A DNA stretch of 64,000 nt from Pseudonocardiales bacterium (GTDB lineage Bacteria > Actinomycetota > Actinomycetes > Mycobacteriales > Pseudonocardiaceae). Shown here piece by piece: positions 1 through 8,760 of the stretch (the stretch's first letter is position 1; the number at the start of each line of letters is the position of its first letter). Under the pieces are notes generated by a model. That model was given only the letters and a program-made list of their open reading frames with translations, was not told where the DNA came from and did not search any database. Both the position numbers and the translations under genes were made by a program. The DNA is taken from the NCBI GenBank assembly GCA_023252195.1, contig JAHEXI010000006.1:186001-250000 (forward strand), written 5' to 3'.

Positions 1-850
1 CCAGCGCGGCGTCCAACTGAGGCCCGCAGTCGCAGCGCAGCGAGCCCAGCACGTCGCCGGTCAGGCATTCCGAGTGCACCCGGACCAGCACGTCAGCCCC
101 GTCCCCGATCTCCCCGGCGACCAGCGCGATGTGTTCTACGCCGTCGAGCAGCGAGTCGAACCCGATCGCCCTGAACTCCCCGTGCACGGTCGGGATTCGG
201 GCTTCGGCGACTCGCTCCACCTGCTTTTCGAAGCGCCGCCGGTAGGCGATCAGATCCGCGATGGTGATCAGCGCTAGGTCGTGCTCAGCGGCGAAGACCT
301 CCAACTCGTCGCGACGGGCCATCTCGCCGTCGTCCTTGGCGGAGACGATCTCGCAGAGCACGCCGGCCGGCGGCAGCCCCGCCAGCCGGGCCAGGTCCAC
401 GGAGGCCTCGGTGTGCCCGGGGCGGCGCAGCACGCCACCCTCCTTGGCCCGCAGCGGTACGACGTGACCCGGTCGGGCGAAGTCGACCGACTTGGAGTCC
501 GGGTCGGCCAGCAGCCGGATGGTGTGCGCCCGGTCCGCCGCCGAGATCCCGGTCGTCACGCCCTCGCGGGCGTCCACCGTCACGGTGTAGGCGGTGCCCC
601 GCTTGTCCTGGTTGGTATGGAACATCGGTGGCAGATCCAACCGGTCGCAATCCTCCCCGGTCAGTGCGACACAGACGTACCCCGAGGTGTACCGGACCGT
701 GAACGCCAGCAGCTCAGGAGTGGCCCGGGCCGCGGCGAAGATCAGATCGCCCTCGTTCTCCCGTTCCTCGTCGTCCACCACGATCACCGGGCGCCCGGCC
801 GCCACCTCGGCGATCGCCCGATCAATGCCGGCAAAGGCGCTCTGGGTCAT
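1..850 (-). CDS. ribBA: Bifunctional 3,4-DHBP synthase / GTP cyclohydrolase II (3' end beyond window)
   Basis: This is the first committed step of riboflavin synthesis. The RibB domain converts ribulose 5-phosphate to 3,4-dihydroxy-2-butanone 4-phosphate and the RibA domain opens GTP. Translation from the ATG at 850 begins [19 protein letters not shown] and continues [15 protein letters not shown], the acidic metal-binding motif of DHBP synthase. [16 protein letters not shown] and [12 protein letters not shown] follow, then the RibA motif [18 protein letters not shown] with its zinc cysteines near the window edge. Only about 283 codons are visible, so the C-terminal part of the RibA domain lies outside. 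Its neighbours on the same strand are ribE and rpe. The order is the usual actinobacterial riboflavin cluster, except that ribD is not between rpe and ribE and a decayed gene separates ribE from ribBA. Confidence 0.95.
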   Translation of the reverse strand, partial: MTQSAFAGIDRAIAEVAAGRPVIVVDDEERENEGDLIFAAARATPELLAFTVRYTSGYVCVALTGEDCDRLDLPPMFHTNQDKRGTAYTVTVDAREGVTTGISAADRAHTIRLLADPDSKSVDFARPGHVVPLRAKEGGVLRRPGHTEASVDLARLAGLPPAGVLCEIVSAKDDGEMARRDELEVFAAEHDLALITIADLIAYRRRFEKQVERVAEARIPTVHGEFRAIGFDSLLDGVEHIALVAGEIGDGADVLVRVHSECLTGDVLGSLRCDCGPQLDAAL

Positions 851-961
851 CGCGTCCTCCTCCCCCGCATCATCCCCCAAACATCATGTCCCAGCCTCGC
901 CGCTACCGGGGACAACATGTGGGCAAGCCAACCGGGACCAATCGACGCCCAGGTCATGTGG

Positions 962-1557
962 TCAGTTTCCGGCATAGCGGGTCGACCATGTGGTGTGGGT
1001 GGGTGGGTTCGGCCCGAACTCAGCGATGGCGTCCTGAGCGAGTGTGGTGATTGGTGTCGTGGAGTTCGAGCTGCTCAAGCCAGGGCGTCGGGATGGCGTG
1101 GACGCCATGGAGAGTGCCGAGGATGTTGCCGGCGATGGAGTCCAGTGGAGTCGCTGTCTCCGGAGTGGTTGACCGCGAGCCGGAGACCGTCGACGAGGTC
1201 GCGGGCGGTGAGTGCGGCGCACACGGCGACGGCGAGCGCTTCCTCACCGACCCAGCCTCCGCCGAGGTGTTCGGCGATCTTTTCTGGGGTGGGTCTGCCC
1301 TGTCCGGCGAGCGCGACTGCGGCGTCCAGGGCGCAGAGTTGCTCTTCGTGACCTTCCCAGCAGGCTAGTTCGGTGCGCGCTGTCTCGATTGCGGCAGGCA
1401 GGGCGGTACCGTCGAGGAGTTGATGGACGATGACGGCCAGCGTGCCGCCGGACAGGTAGCCGCTAGGATGGCCATGGGTGATCGTGCAGGCCTGCGCGCC
1501 ACAGCGGAAACCGTGCTCCGGTTGACCTACCCATAGTCCGGCCGGTGCAGCGCGCAT
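962..1557 (-). pseudogene. ADP-ribosylglycohydrolase remnant, truncated and frameshifted twice
   Basis: The first 130 residues from the ATG at 1557 match the C-terminal half of ADP-ribosylglycohydrolases, which remove ADP-ribose from proteins or small molecules. Visible signatures are GLW near the start, THGHPSGYLSGG, LGGGWVGEEALAVAV and NHSGDSDST, the conserved metal-binding end. Just after DSDST (about 1147) one extra base shifts the frame. The next frame carries SIAGNILGTLHG and PTPWLEQLEL, which is the expected continuation. Near 1060 a second shift moves to a third frame with ITTLAQDAIAEFG, the family's C-terminal helix, ending at 962. The N-terminal catalytic half is missing upstream, where the frame closes at about 1610. 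This is therefore a degenerate gene. The frameshifts could in principle be sequencing errors, but the missing half could not. Confidence 0.75.
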
Positions 1558-1826
1558 GACACCGCCACAGCCTTTCGACTGCCCCGCACCGTCACATACC
1601 CGTGCTCTACATCACCGTCGCCACCGCGGGCCACTACCCAGGCGGCCAACTCAGCCGGCGTGGTGAACCCGTACAACCACCGCACATCGCCACAATCACC
1701 CGCCACAACATAACCATCCCTCAAGTGCGGCACCAACAACACGCTTTTTCGAAACGATTCGATCATGGCTTTTTCGTCACCGGCGCCCGCCCAGACACGC
1801 GCTATCTCTTCCCCAAGATCAAACAA
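1527..1826 (-). CDS. Small SseB-N-like hypothetical protein
   Basis: This is a 99-residue protein of unknown function. The central stretch, VLLVPHLRDGYVVAGDCG then VRWLYGFTTPAELAAW, resembles the short actinobacterial SseB-N-terminal-like proteins that pair with secretion or ADP-ribosylation-associated genes. The start is a TTG at 1826 preceded by GAAGGG at good spacing. There is no signal peptide or membrane segment. Its 3' end overlaps the ADP-ribosylglycohydrolase remnant by 31 bases in another frame, so the two probably arrived together and the downstream one has decayed. Whether this gene is still functional is unknown. The family resemblance is from memory of the pattern and is weak. 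Confidence 0.5.
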   Translation of the reverse strand: MFDLGEEIARVWAGAGDEKAMIESFRKSVLLVPHLRDGYVVAGDCGDVRWLYGFTTPAELAAWVVARGGDGDVEHGYVTVRGSRKAVAVSCALHRPDYG

Positions 1827-1861
1827 CGCCGCACCCTTCGTGATCGATCAACCACTTGCCT

Positions 1862-2485
1862 TCAGCACGGCTGGTCGCATCCGGGATAATAATCCCGGGC
1901 TAACCGCTCGACATATTTGGCGATCACGTCGACTTCGAGATTCATCACGTCGCCGGGGCGCCGCAGGCCCAGGGTGGTCAGCTGCTGGGTGGTCGGGATA
2001 AGACCTACGGAGAACTGGTCGGCGCCCACTTCGATCACGGTGAGCGATATCCCGTCCACGGTGATGGATCCCTTCTCCACCACGTAGCGGGCCAACTCCG
2101 GGGGCATCCCGATCCGAATCAGCTCCCACGGGGCTCCACTCTGGGGCGCGGTGCGCGACAGCAGCGTTCCGGTGCCATCGACGTGGCCCTGCACCAGGTG
2201 CCCGCCGAGCCGGTGGCCCAGCTTCGCGGCCCGCTCCAGGTTCAGCCGGTCTCCGATCGCAGCCGGACCAAGGCTGGAGCGGCGCAGCGTCTCGCCGATC
2301 ACGTCGGCGGTGAACACCTCGCCGTCGACGTCTACGACGGTCAGGCAGACGCCGTTGACCGCGATCGAGTCACCGGGTCGAGCATCTGAGCTGGTCAGCG
2401 GACCCCGTACGGCAAATCGCGCTGCGTCGGGCCGTTTGTCCCGGTTGACGAGCTCGCCGAGTTCCTCGACGATGCCGGTGAACAC
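1862..2485 (-). CDS. ribE: Riboflavin synthase alpha subunit
   Basis: RibE dismutates two 6,7-dimethyl-8-ribityllumazine molecules to riboflavin and a pyrimidine that is recycled. The 207-residue protein begins MFTGIVEELGELV, the invariant family start. It has the two tandem lumazine-binding repeats: the first contains SIAVNGVCLTVV, and the second contains GSITVDGISLTV after LGGHLVQGHVDG. Length is normal. It begins 3 bases after the end of rpe, so the two are cotranscribed. In related genomes ribD usually lies between them. Confidence 0.95.
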   Translation of the reverse strand: MFTGIVEELGELVNRDKRPDAARFAVRGPLTSSDARPGDSIAVNGVCLTVVDVDGEVFTADVIGETLRRSSLGPAAIGDRLNLERAAKLGHRLGGHLVQGHVDGTGTLLSRTAPQSGAPWELIRIGMPPELARYVVEKGSITVDGISLTVIEVGADQFSVGLIPTTQQLTTLGLRRPGDVMNLEVDVIAKYVERLARDYYPGCDQPC

Positions 2486-2488
2486 GGC

Positions 2489-3169
2489 TCACCGGCCGCC
2501 GCAGGCCCGGGCCTGGGCCCGCAGCGACTCGATCGCCCGCACTGGGTCCTCGGCCCCGTACACCGCAGAGCCGGCAACGAAACAGTCCACCCCGGCCTCC
2601 GCGGCGGCCTCGATGGTGTCGGTGTTGATTCCTCCGTCAATCTCCACCAGGACAGTGAGGTGGCCGGTGTCCACCAATCGCCGGGCGGTGCGCACCTTGT
2701 CCAGCACCTCGTAGATGAACGACTGACCACCAAAGCCGGGCTCCACGCTCATCACCAGCAGGGTGTCGTAGTGCCGCAGCACCTCCACCCAAGGTTCCAG
2801 CGGGGTCTTGGGTTTGACTGACAGGCCGGCCTTGGCCCCGGCCGCGCGGAGGTCCTTCGCCAGCTTGATCGGGTCCTGGGCGGCCTCGGCGTGCACGGTG
2901 ACGTTGTAACAACCCGCTTCGGCGTAACTGATAGCCCACCGATCCGGATTCTCGATCATGAGGTGACAGTCCATCGGGATGTCGGTGTATTTCATCAGGC
3001 TCTGCACGATGGGAAGACCCAGGGTGAGGTTGGGCACGAAGTGCCCGTCCATCACGTCGACGTGCAGCCAGTCGGCGCCCGTTACCGCGTTGGCCTCGTC
3101 GGCCAGCCGGGCGAAATCGGCGGATAAGATAGACGGCGCGATCATCGGCTGAGGTGGCACAAGGTGCAC
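2489..3169 (-). CDS. rpe: Ribulose-phosphate 3-epimerase
   Basis: Rpe interconverts ribulose 5-phosphate and xylulose 5-phosphate in the pentose phosphate pathway, and so also sets the supply of the RibB substrate. The TIM-barrel signatures are present: [25 protein letters not shown] with the catalytic Asp and metal His, [23 protein letters not shown], and VEIDGGIN with the second catalytic Asp. It is 226 residues if started at the GTG at 3169. An ATG at 3145, giving MIAPSIL, is an equally plausible start, and neither has a strong ribosome binding site. It is followed at 3 bases by ribE. Confidence 0.95.
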   Translation of the reverse strand: MHLVPPQPMIAPSILSADFARLADEANAVTGADWLHVDVMDGHFVPNLTLGLPIVQSLMKYTDIPMDCHLMIENPDRWAISYAEAGCYNVTVHAEAAQDPIKLAKDLRAAGAKAGLSVKPKTPLEPWVEVLRHYDTLLVMSVEPGFGGQSFIYEVLDKVRTARRLVDTGHLTVLVEIDGGINTDTIEAAAEAGVDCFVAGSAVYGAEDPVRAIESLRAQARACGGR

Positions 3170-3181
3170 GGTATCGCGCAG

Positions 3182-5230
3182 TCAGCTCAACGGCGGTTGC
3201 GGCTCGGCAACGGTGAGTTCCAGCAGGTCCCCGGCGACGGTGCCATGGACCTCCTGGCCTGGTTTGAGGTCCTCGGTGAGCAGCATGCGGGACAGTTTTT
3301 TGTCCAGTTCTCTCCCGATGGCCCGGCGCAGTGGTCGCGCCCCGTATTCCGGCTGGTAACCACGATCGACTATCCAGTCGATGGCGTGGTCATCGAGGCG
3401 CAGAGTGATGTTCTGGGCTCGCAGCCGCTGCCGGGTCTGCTCCAGGAGGAGCTGGGTGATCGTGCGAAGCCCCGGCCGATCGAGGCCACGGAACAGGACG
3501 ATCTCGTCGATCCGGTTGAGGAACTCCGGCCGGAAGTGCCGTCGCACGGTGACCATCAGTGGCTCCCGCACCTCCTCGACTGATTGCCCGGTACTGGTCG
3601 CGGCCAGCAGCTGATCCGCGCCGAGGTTGCTGGTCATGATGATCACGGTGTTGGCGAAGTTCGCGGTCCGGCCCCGGGAGTCGGTGAGCCGGCCGGCGTC
3701 GAAGACTTGCAGCAGGATGTTCGAGACGTCGGCGTGCGCCTTCTCGATCTCATCCAGCAGCACCACGGTGTACGGGGTGCGACGGACGGCGTCGGTAAGC
3801 TGGCCGGCCTCCTCATGGCCGACATAGCCGGGAGGGGCCCCGATGAGCCGCGACACGGTGTGTTTGTCCTGGAATTCGCTCATGTCGAAGCGGATCAGCC
3901 GCTCCTGCGACCCGAACAGTGTCTGCGCCAGCGCCCGGGCCAGCTCCGTCTTACCTACGCCGGTAGGGCCGAGGAACAAAAAAGAGCCGACCGGCCGGTC
4001 CGGGTGATTGAGACCCGCGCGGCTGGCGCGCACCGCGTCCGCGACTGCCTCGATCGCCTCGTCCTGCCCGACGACCCGCTGCCGCAGCTGCTCCTCGAGA
4101 TGCAGCAGCCGGTGTCGCTCGACCTCGGTGAGCTGGGCGACCGGGATGCCAGTACTCCGTGCGATGATCTCCGCAACGTCGTTGGCACCGACCTCCGGCG
4201 TACGAGTCGGCTTAGCGTGAGCGGTTTCCAGCTCGACGATAGCCAGGTCGAGCTCCCGGGTCAGGGCCTCAGCCCGCTCGTAATTTTCGGCGTCAATCGC
4301 GATGTCTTTGGCCCGGGTGAGCTGCTCGACGCGCTCCCCGAGCGCCCGGGTGTCCTCGCGCGGCGTCTCGACTCGCGACCTGACCCGAGCGCTGGCCCGG
4401 TCGATCAGGTCGATCGCCTTGTCGGGGAGAAACCGGTCGGTGAGATACCGGTGAGATAGCCGTGCAGCCGCTTCAGCGGCCTCATCGGTGATGCGGACTC
4501 GGTGGTGTGACTCGTAGCGTTTGCGCAGGCCACGCAGGATCGCGACGGTGTCCTCGACGCTCGGTTCGGCGATCAGGATGGGCTGGAACCGTCGCTCCAG
4601 CGCAGAGTCCCGCTCGATGTGGCGGCGGTACTCATCGACTGTGGTGGCGCCGATCAGCTGCAGGTCGCCGCGGGCCAGCGCGGGCTTGAGCATGCTGCTG
4701 GCGTCCATCGCACCGCCCTCGGCCCCCGCGCCGGCGCCGATCACGGTGTGCAGCTCATCAAGAAACAGCACCACCATCCGGCCAGCCCCAGTCACCTCGT
4801 CGATCACCGCAGTAAGCCGTTCCTCGAACTCACCCCGGTACTTGGTGCCAGCCAACATCCCGGGCAAGTCCAGCACGATCAACCGCCGGTTGCGCAGCGG
4901 CTCCGGGACCGCACCGTCGGCTATCCGCTGGGCGATCCCGTCGACAATCGCTGTCTTGCCGACGCCAGGATCCCCGATCAGCACCGGATTGTTCTTCGTC
5001 CGCCGGGACAACACCTCGAGGACCTGCTCGACCTCGTCCTCGCGCCCGACGACTGGATCGAGACGCCCAGCTCGGGCAGCGGCTGTGAGGTCGCGGCCGT
5101 AACGGTCCAGCCGCTGCGTCGACGTGCCCGGTCTGGTTATCCCGCCGAAGGACTGCTCGAGGCCGCCGACCAGCCGACTCACGAGATCCTCAAGGGGGTT
5201 AAACCCAGAACCGAACGGTCCCTCGGGCAT
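3182..5230 (-). CDS. ClpC-like AAA+ unfoldase lacking the Clp N-domain
   Basis: This is a double-ring AAA+ ATPase of the HSP100/Clp family that should unfold proteins. The 682-residue protein has a first AAA domain with Walker A GDPGVGKTA and Walker B VLFLDELHTV. A short UVR-like middle segment follows (AIDAENYERAEALTREL), then a second AAA domain with GPTGVGKTELA, VLLDEIEKAH and an EFLNRIDEIV sensor region, then the D2-small domain. The paired N-terminal Clp repeats of ClpA, ClpB and ClpC are replaced by about 30 residues. The long ClpB middle coiled coil is absent, so it is ClpC-like. No clear ClpP-binding loop (IGF/VGF) was found. The ATG at 5230 is chosen over a GTG at 5254 because CGAGGAGG lies directly ahead of it. 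It sits between rsmB and rpe, probably as an accessory insertion. Confidence 0.85.
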   Translation of the reverse strand: MPEGPFGSGFNPLEDLVSRLVGGLEQSFGGITRPGTSTQRLDRYGRDLTAAARAGRLDPVVGREDEVEQVLEVLSRRTKNNPVLIGDPGVGKTAIVDGIAQRIADGAVPEPLRNRRLIVLDLPGMLAGTKYRGEFEERLTAVIDEVTGAGRMVVLFLDELHTVIGAGAGAEGGAMDASSMLKPALARGDLQLIGATTVDEYRRHIERDSALERRFQPILIAEPSVEDTVAILRGLRKRYESHHRVRITDEAAEAAARLSHRYLTDRFLPDKAIDLIDRASARVRSRVETPREDTRALGERVEQLTRAKDIAIDAENYERAEALTRELDLAIVELETAHAKPTRTPEVGANDVAEIIARSTGIPVAQLTEVERHRLLHLEEQLRQRVVGQDEAIEAVADAVRASRAGLNHPDRPVGSFLFLGPTGVGKTELARALAQTLFGSQERLIRFDMSEFQDKHTVSRLIGAPPGYVGHEEAGQLTDAVRRTPYTVVLLDEIEKAHADVSNILLQVFDAGRLTDSRGRTANFANTVIIMTSNLGADQLLAATSTGQSVEEVREPLMVTVRRHFRPEFLNRIDEIVLFRGLDRPGLRTITQLLLEQTRQRLRAQNITLRLDDHAIDWIVDRGYQPEYGARPLRRAIGRELDKKLSRMLLTEDLKPGQEVHGTVAGDLLELTVAEPQPPLS

Positions 5231-5498
5231 ACTAAGCCTCCTCGTCCGCCGCACCGGCGGCCGCTGTCCGCGTTACCACCCTTGATAATGCCCCCGACCG
5301 GGCTTCCGCGCCGCGCCGACGGAGTGGATTGCCGCAGTCCGATGTCGGCTCCGGCCGGAGCCCTCCTCGCCGACCGCGCCAACCCAACCGGACCCTTTAC
5401 GTCGCCAACTCGACGTCACCGACCTCGTCCGCGGGCACAAACGTCCGTGCTGACGAGTTCACGGCCACAGGGACCGACAGAGATGGAGGAGGCGAATC

Positions 5499-6311
5499 AT
5501 GCCAGGTGATAGCGGTGCTTCGCAGCGAGCCGCCATGTACGGTGCGGACGATCTCAGCTCGATGGCAATCTTCTCAGGCAACTACATCAACTTCGGATAT
5601 TGGCAGGACTTCACCCGTGGGCGCATCAGTGTCGACGAGCGCACTGAGAGCCAAGCCAACCTCTACCGCACCGTACTTCGCCGCTTGGAGATCGCTTCGA
5701 CCGACGTGGCACTGGAAGTGGGATGCGGCATAGCCGTAGGGACGGTACTCGCGCTTCGAGAATTCAATCCAAGTGGAGTTTACGGGCTCGATCTCTCCCA
5801 CGATCAGCTCGAGCGAGCCACCAGGGTCAATTCCGAGTTGATCGCACGCCAGCCTGACCGCTTGGTACTCCAGCAAGGCTCCGCGCTGAAGCTGCCTTAC
5901 CCAGCGGAGACGTTCGACAAATGTTACTCAGTGGAAGCCGCTCAACACTTCGAAGATTTGGCCGTGTTCGCATCGGAGTCCCATCGAGTACTCAAATCTG
6001 GCGGACGGCTCGCCGTCGCAACATTCTTCATGACTCACCCGACCGCCGCCACCGACCTGCGGCGTCTGATCGAGACTATCGGTAGCGGCATCGACGTCGT
6101 CGCGGCGATCGATTCCTTTCGGGATGACCTTCTCGCGGCAGGCTTTGTTGACGTGCAGGTAGAAAGCATCGGTGAGTATGTCTGGCCCGGCTTTGACGCC
6201 TGGATAGCGCAGACCGAGTTCAAAGACCGCTGGAGCCGCAACTGGCTGAAGGCATACCACCGCAGACTTATCGACTACTACCTTGTGACGGCGGACAAGA
6301 ACGAGATCTAG
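5499..6311 (+). CDS. Class I SAM-dependent methyltransferase, small-molecule type
   Basis: This is a 270-residue Rossmann-fold methyltransferase of the UbiE/sterol C-methyltransferase-like group. Motif I is ALEVGCGIAVGTVLA, the acidic end of beta-2 is YGLDLS, motif post-I gives QGSALKLPYPAETFD, and motif III is HRVLKSGGRLAVATFF. The N-terminal NYINFGYWQD and the SVEAAQHF segment are typical of small-molecule methyltransferases acting on polyketide, terpenoid or quinone substrates. The substrate cannot be read from sequence. The ATG is preceded by GGAGGAGG. It is divergent from the Clp-like gene and convergent with rsmB, whose last codons overlap its end by 4 bases. No biosynthetic partner gene is adjacent, so this is probably an isolated accessory gene. 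Confidence 0.8.
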   Translation: MPGDSGASQRAAMYGADDLSSMAIFSGNYINFGYWQDFTRGRISVDERTESQANLYRTVLRRLEIASTDVALEVGCGIAVGTVLALREFNPSGVYGLDLSHDQLERATRVNSELIARQPDRLVLQQGSALKLPYPAETFDKCYSVEAAQHFEDLAVFASESHRVLKSGGRLAVATFFMTHPTAATDLRRLIETIGSGIDVVAAIDSFRDDLLAAGFVDVQVESIGEYVWPGFDAWIAQTEFKDRWSRNWLKAYHRRLIDYYLVTADKNEI

Positions 6312-7723
6312 CGACGCAACAGAGCGCAGAACATCGCGTCGGTGCCGTGACGGTGTGGCCACAGCTGGACATACGGCCCGTCGCCGAGCCGGGGGACGCC
6401 AGGAAACTGCGGCCTGGCGTCGAGCTGCGCGGCACCCGTGCGCCGTACCACGTCCGCGACCACGCCCACTGTCTCATCCAGGTGCGGCGAGCAGGTCACG
6501 TAGGCCACCACGCCCCCTGGGCGGACCAGCCGAAACGCCGCGATCAGCAGTTCTCGCTGCAGCCGGATCAGACCGGCGAGGTCGTCGGCCTGTCGTCGCC
6601 AGCGCGCCTCCGGGCGGCGTCGCAGTGCCCCGAGGCCGGTGCATGGTGCGTCTACCAGCACTCGGTCGTAGGCCCGCTCCGGCAGCCCACTGTCCCTGCC
6701 ATCGACGATGTGCACCATCACCGGCAATCCGGCGCACGCCTTACTGACCAACCGGGCCCGGTGCTCGGCCTTTTCCACGGCATCCACGGTGGCCCCGCGC
6801 GTGGCGCTGAGGGAACCCAGCAGGGCTGCCTTGCCTCCCGGCCCAGCGCACAGGTCCAGCCAGCGGGTATCGGTGCCGTCTAGCGACACCGACGCCAACG
6901 CAAGAGTGACGAGCTGGCTGCCCTCATCCTGCACCTGCGCCAGGCGATCGCGTATTGGGGTCAGCTCACCCAGGTCACCACCACCGGCCAGATGCACACC
7001 GCACGGCGAGTACGGGGCAACCTGACCGCCGGTCAGCTCGGCCAGTTCGACGGCGCTGATCTGCCCTGGGCGCGCAGCGAGGTGCACCAGCGGGCGCGTG
7101 TCGTCGGCGGCCAACGCTTCGGCGAGTTCGTCCAGGTCACCGCCGAGGGCGTCGGCGAAGGCCTGCGCGATCCACCGCGGATGAGAATGCGCCATCGCGA
7201 GGTGGCCCACCGGGTCGTCGTCAGCGGCCGGCGCTACCGCCTGTACCCAGGCGTGTTCGTCCTGCTCACCGACCCGGCGTAGCACCGCGTTGACGAAACC
7301 AGCCGCAGCACTGCCACGACCGGCTCTGACCAGGTCCACAGTGGTGGCGACCGCGGCGTGCGGCGGCACCCGGGTCCGCAGCAACTGGTAGCTGCCCAGC
7401 CGCAAGGCGTCCAGCAGCTCGCCGTCGATCTCCGAGAGTGGGCGGTCTGCGCAGGACTGCAGCACCGCGTCCAGCAGACCCTGCGCGCGGCATGTTCCAT
7501 AGCACAACTCGGTGGCCAGCGCGGCGTCGCGGCCGTTGATCCCACGCTGCCGCAACAAGCCGGGCAACACCAGGTTGGCGTACGCGTCACGCACGCGCAC
7601 CGCTGCCAACGCGTCCAGAGCCGCCTGCCGAGACGGGTCGTCCATCGGTGGCCGGTACGGCCCGGGGCGCCGCCGGGGGGGCCCGGGACGAGGCGGTCGG
7701 GACGGCTTGCGGGGCACAGTCAC
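6308..7723 (-). CDS. rsmB: 16S rRNA m5C967 methyltransferase
   Basis: RsmB (Sun/Fmu) methylates C5 of cytidine 967 in 16S rRNA. After a basic proline-rich N-terminus comes a NusB-like domain (RQAALDALAAV through AAGFVNAVLRRV). The Rossmann methyltransferase domain follows, with the SAM motif LDLCAGPGGKAALL, the first catalytic cysteine in VDAPCTGLGALRRRPE and the second in YVTCSPHLDETV. The reading frame is open far upstream through fmt. The GTG at 7723 is chosen because it follows the fmt stop by 22 bases and gives 471 residues, normal for actinobacteria. A second GTG two codons later is possible. It is cotranscribed with fmt. Confidence 0.93.
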   Translation of the reverse strand: MTVPRKPSRPPRPGPPRRRPGPYRPPMDDPSRQAALDALAAVRVRDAYANLVLPGLLRQRGINGRDAALATELCYGTCRAQGLLDAVLQSCADRPLSEIDGELLDALRLGSYQLLRTRVPPHAAVATTVDLVRAGRGSAAAGFVNAVLRRVGEQDEHAWVQAVAPAADDDPVGHLAMAHSHPRWIAQAFADALGGDLDELAEALAADDTRPLVHLAARPGQISAVELAELTGGQVAPYSPCGVHLAGGGDLGELTPIRDRLAQVQDEGSQLVTLALASVSLDGTDTRWLDLCAGPGGKAALLGSLSATRGATVDAVEKAEHRARLVSKACAGLPVMVHIVDGRDSGLPERAYDRVLVDAPCTGLGALRRRPEARWRRQADDLAGLIRLQRELLIAAFRLVRPGGVVAYVTCSPHLDETVGVVADVVRRTGAAQLDARPQFPGVPRLGDGPYVQLWPHRHGTDAMFCALLRR

Positions 7724-7745
7724 AGCCGCACCAGGGCGTTGACCG

Positions 7746-8681
7746 TCACTCGAACCGCTCCCCAGGCTCCGGTCGGGCACCGCGGGCCCAGTCCGGGGCG
7801 GGCATCGCTCGCTTGCCTGGCGCGGTGACGTCACCCAGCCGTACCGCTCCGGTGGCCGTGCCGACGAGCACTTCCCGTTTGGCCACATGTAGCTCACCAC
7901 GGGCGAGCCCATCAACGTCGCGAACATCGGCGACTCGCACTGGACCAAGGCCGATGCGTTGGTTTCTGAATCGGGTCCAGGCGCCCGGGGCTGGCGTGAC
8001 CGCGCGCACCTGGCGGTGCACGGCGAAAGCCGGGGCGCTGAAATCCACGTGAGCGTCTTGCGCGATGAGCTTCGGTGCGTGTGAGACGCCATCGGCTGGC
8101 TGGGGCACCGGGCGGATAGTCCCGTCGGCGATCCCGTCCAAGGTGGCGACCAGGAGGGCCGCTCCGGAGCCGGCCAGCCGGGACAACAGCTCCCCCGCGG
8201 TGTCCTCCGGACGGATCACCTCGGTGACCGTGCCGTACACCGGACCGGTATCCAGTCCCTGATCCAACGCGAAGGTCGATGCGCCTGTGATCTTGTCTCC
8301 GTGTCGGATTGCGGCCTGCACCGGCGCCGCGCCACGCCAGGCGGGTAGCAGCGAGAAGTGCAGGTTCACCCAGCCATGCTGGGGGATGTCCAGCGCCGCC
8401 CGCGGCACCAACGCGCCATAGCCGACGACCGGGCAGCAGTCCGGAGCCAGCGCGGTCAGCCGGGCCAGGAAGTCCGGTTGCGCCGGGCGGCGCGGCGTGA
8501 GCACCTCCAGCCCAGCCTCATCGGCCAGCGCGCCCACCGGGGAACGGGTCGGTCGCCGCCCGCGTCCGGCCGGCGCATCCGGCCGGGTCACCACCGCGAC
8601 GACGTCGTGCCGGTCGCAGCCCAGCAGCGCCTGCAGCGACCGCACCGCCACGTCGGGTGTACCCGCGAAGACGAGCCGCAC
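7746..8681 (-). CDS. fmt: Methionyl-tRNA formyltransferase
   Basis: Fmt transfers a formyl group from 10-formyl-tetrahydrofolate to initiator Met-tRNA. The 311-residue protein begins [13 protein letters not shown] and has the catalytic region [20 protein letters not shown], with the conserved His and the SLLP loop. GAS and LDTGPV follow, and then the C-terminal tRNA-binding OB-like domain ([13 protein letters not shown]). Length is standard. It lies between priA and rsmB on the same strand, the usual actinobacterial order. No peptide deformylase gene is in the window. Confidence 0.95.
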   Translation of the reverse strand: MRLVFAGTPDVAVRSLQALLGCDRHDVVAVVTRPDAPAGRGRRPTRSPVGALADEAGLEVLTPRRPAQPDFLARLTALAPDCCPVVGYGALVPRAALDIPQHGWVNLHFSLLPAWRGAAPVQAAIRHGDKITGASTFALDQGLDTGPVYGTVTEVIRPEDTAGELLSRLAGSGAALLVATLDGIADGTIRPVPQPADGVSHAPKLIAQDAHVDFSAPAFAVHRQVRAVTPAPGAWTRFRNQRIGLGPVRVADVRDVDGLARGELHVAKREVLVGTATGAVRLGDVTAPGKRAMPAPDWARGARPEPGERFE

Positions 8682-8760
8682 CCCTCAGCGCGCCTTACCG
8701 AAGCGCGGGCGCGGACTGGTGAGCTGGACGGGCACCAGCGCATTATGCCCGGTGTGTCCG

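Noticed and set aside
281-1351. Plus-strand open frame of 356 codons over ribBA
   Set aside because: It is antisense to clear ribBA and ADP-ribosylglycohydrolase sequence and its product is Arg/Gly/Pro-rich low-complexity typical of a high-GC shadow frame.
1827-1861. FMN riboswitch in the riboflavin gene region
   Set aside because: No RFN-element consensus blocks found near ribE, rpe or ribBA.
3182-5230. Clp-like gene as ClpB
   Set aside because: The long middle coiled coil of ClpB is absent and a UVR-like segment is present.
4619-5509. Plus-strand open frame opposite the Clp-like gene
   Set aside because: Antisense to AAA+ motifs; it ends inside the methyltransferase gene and has no plausible start signal.
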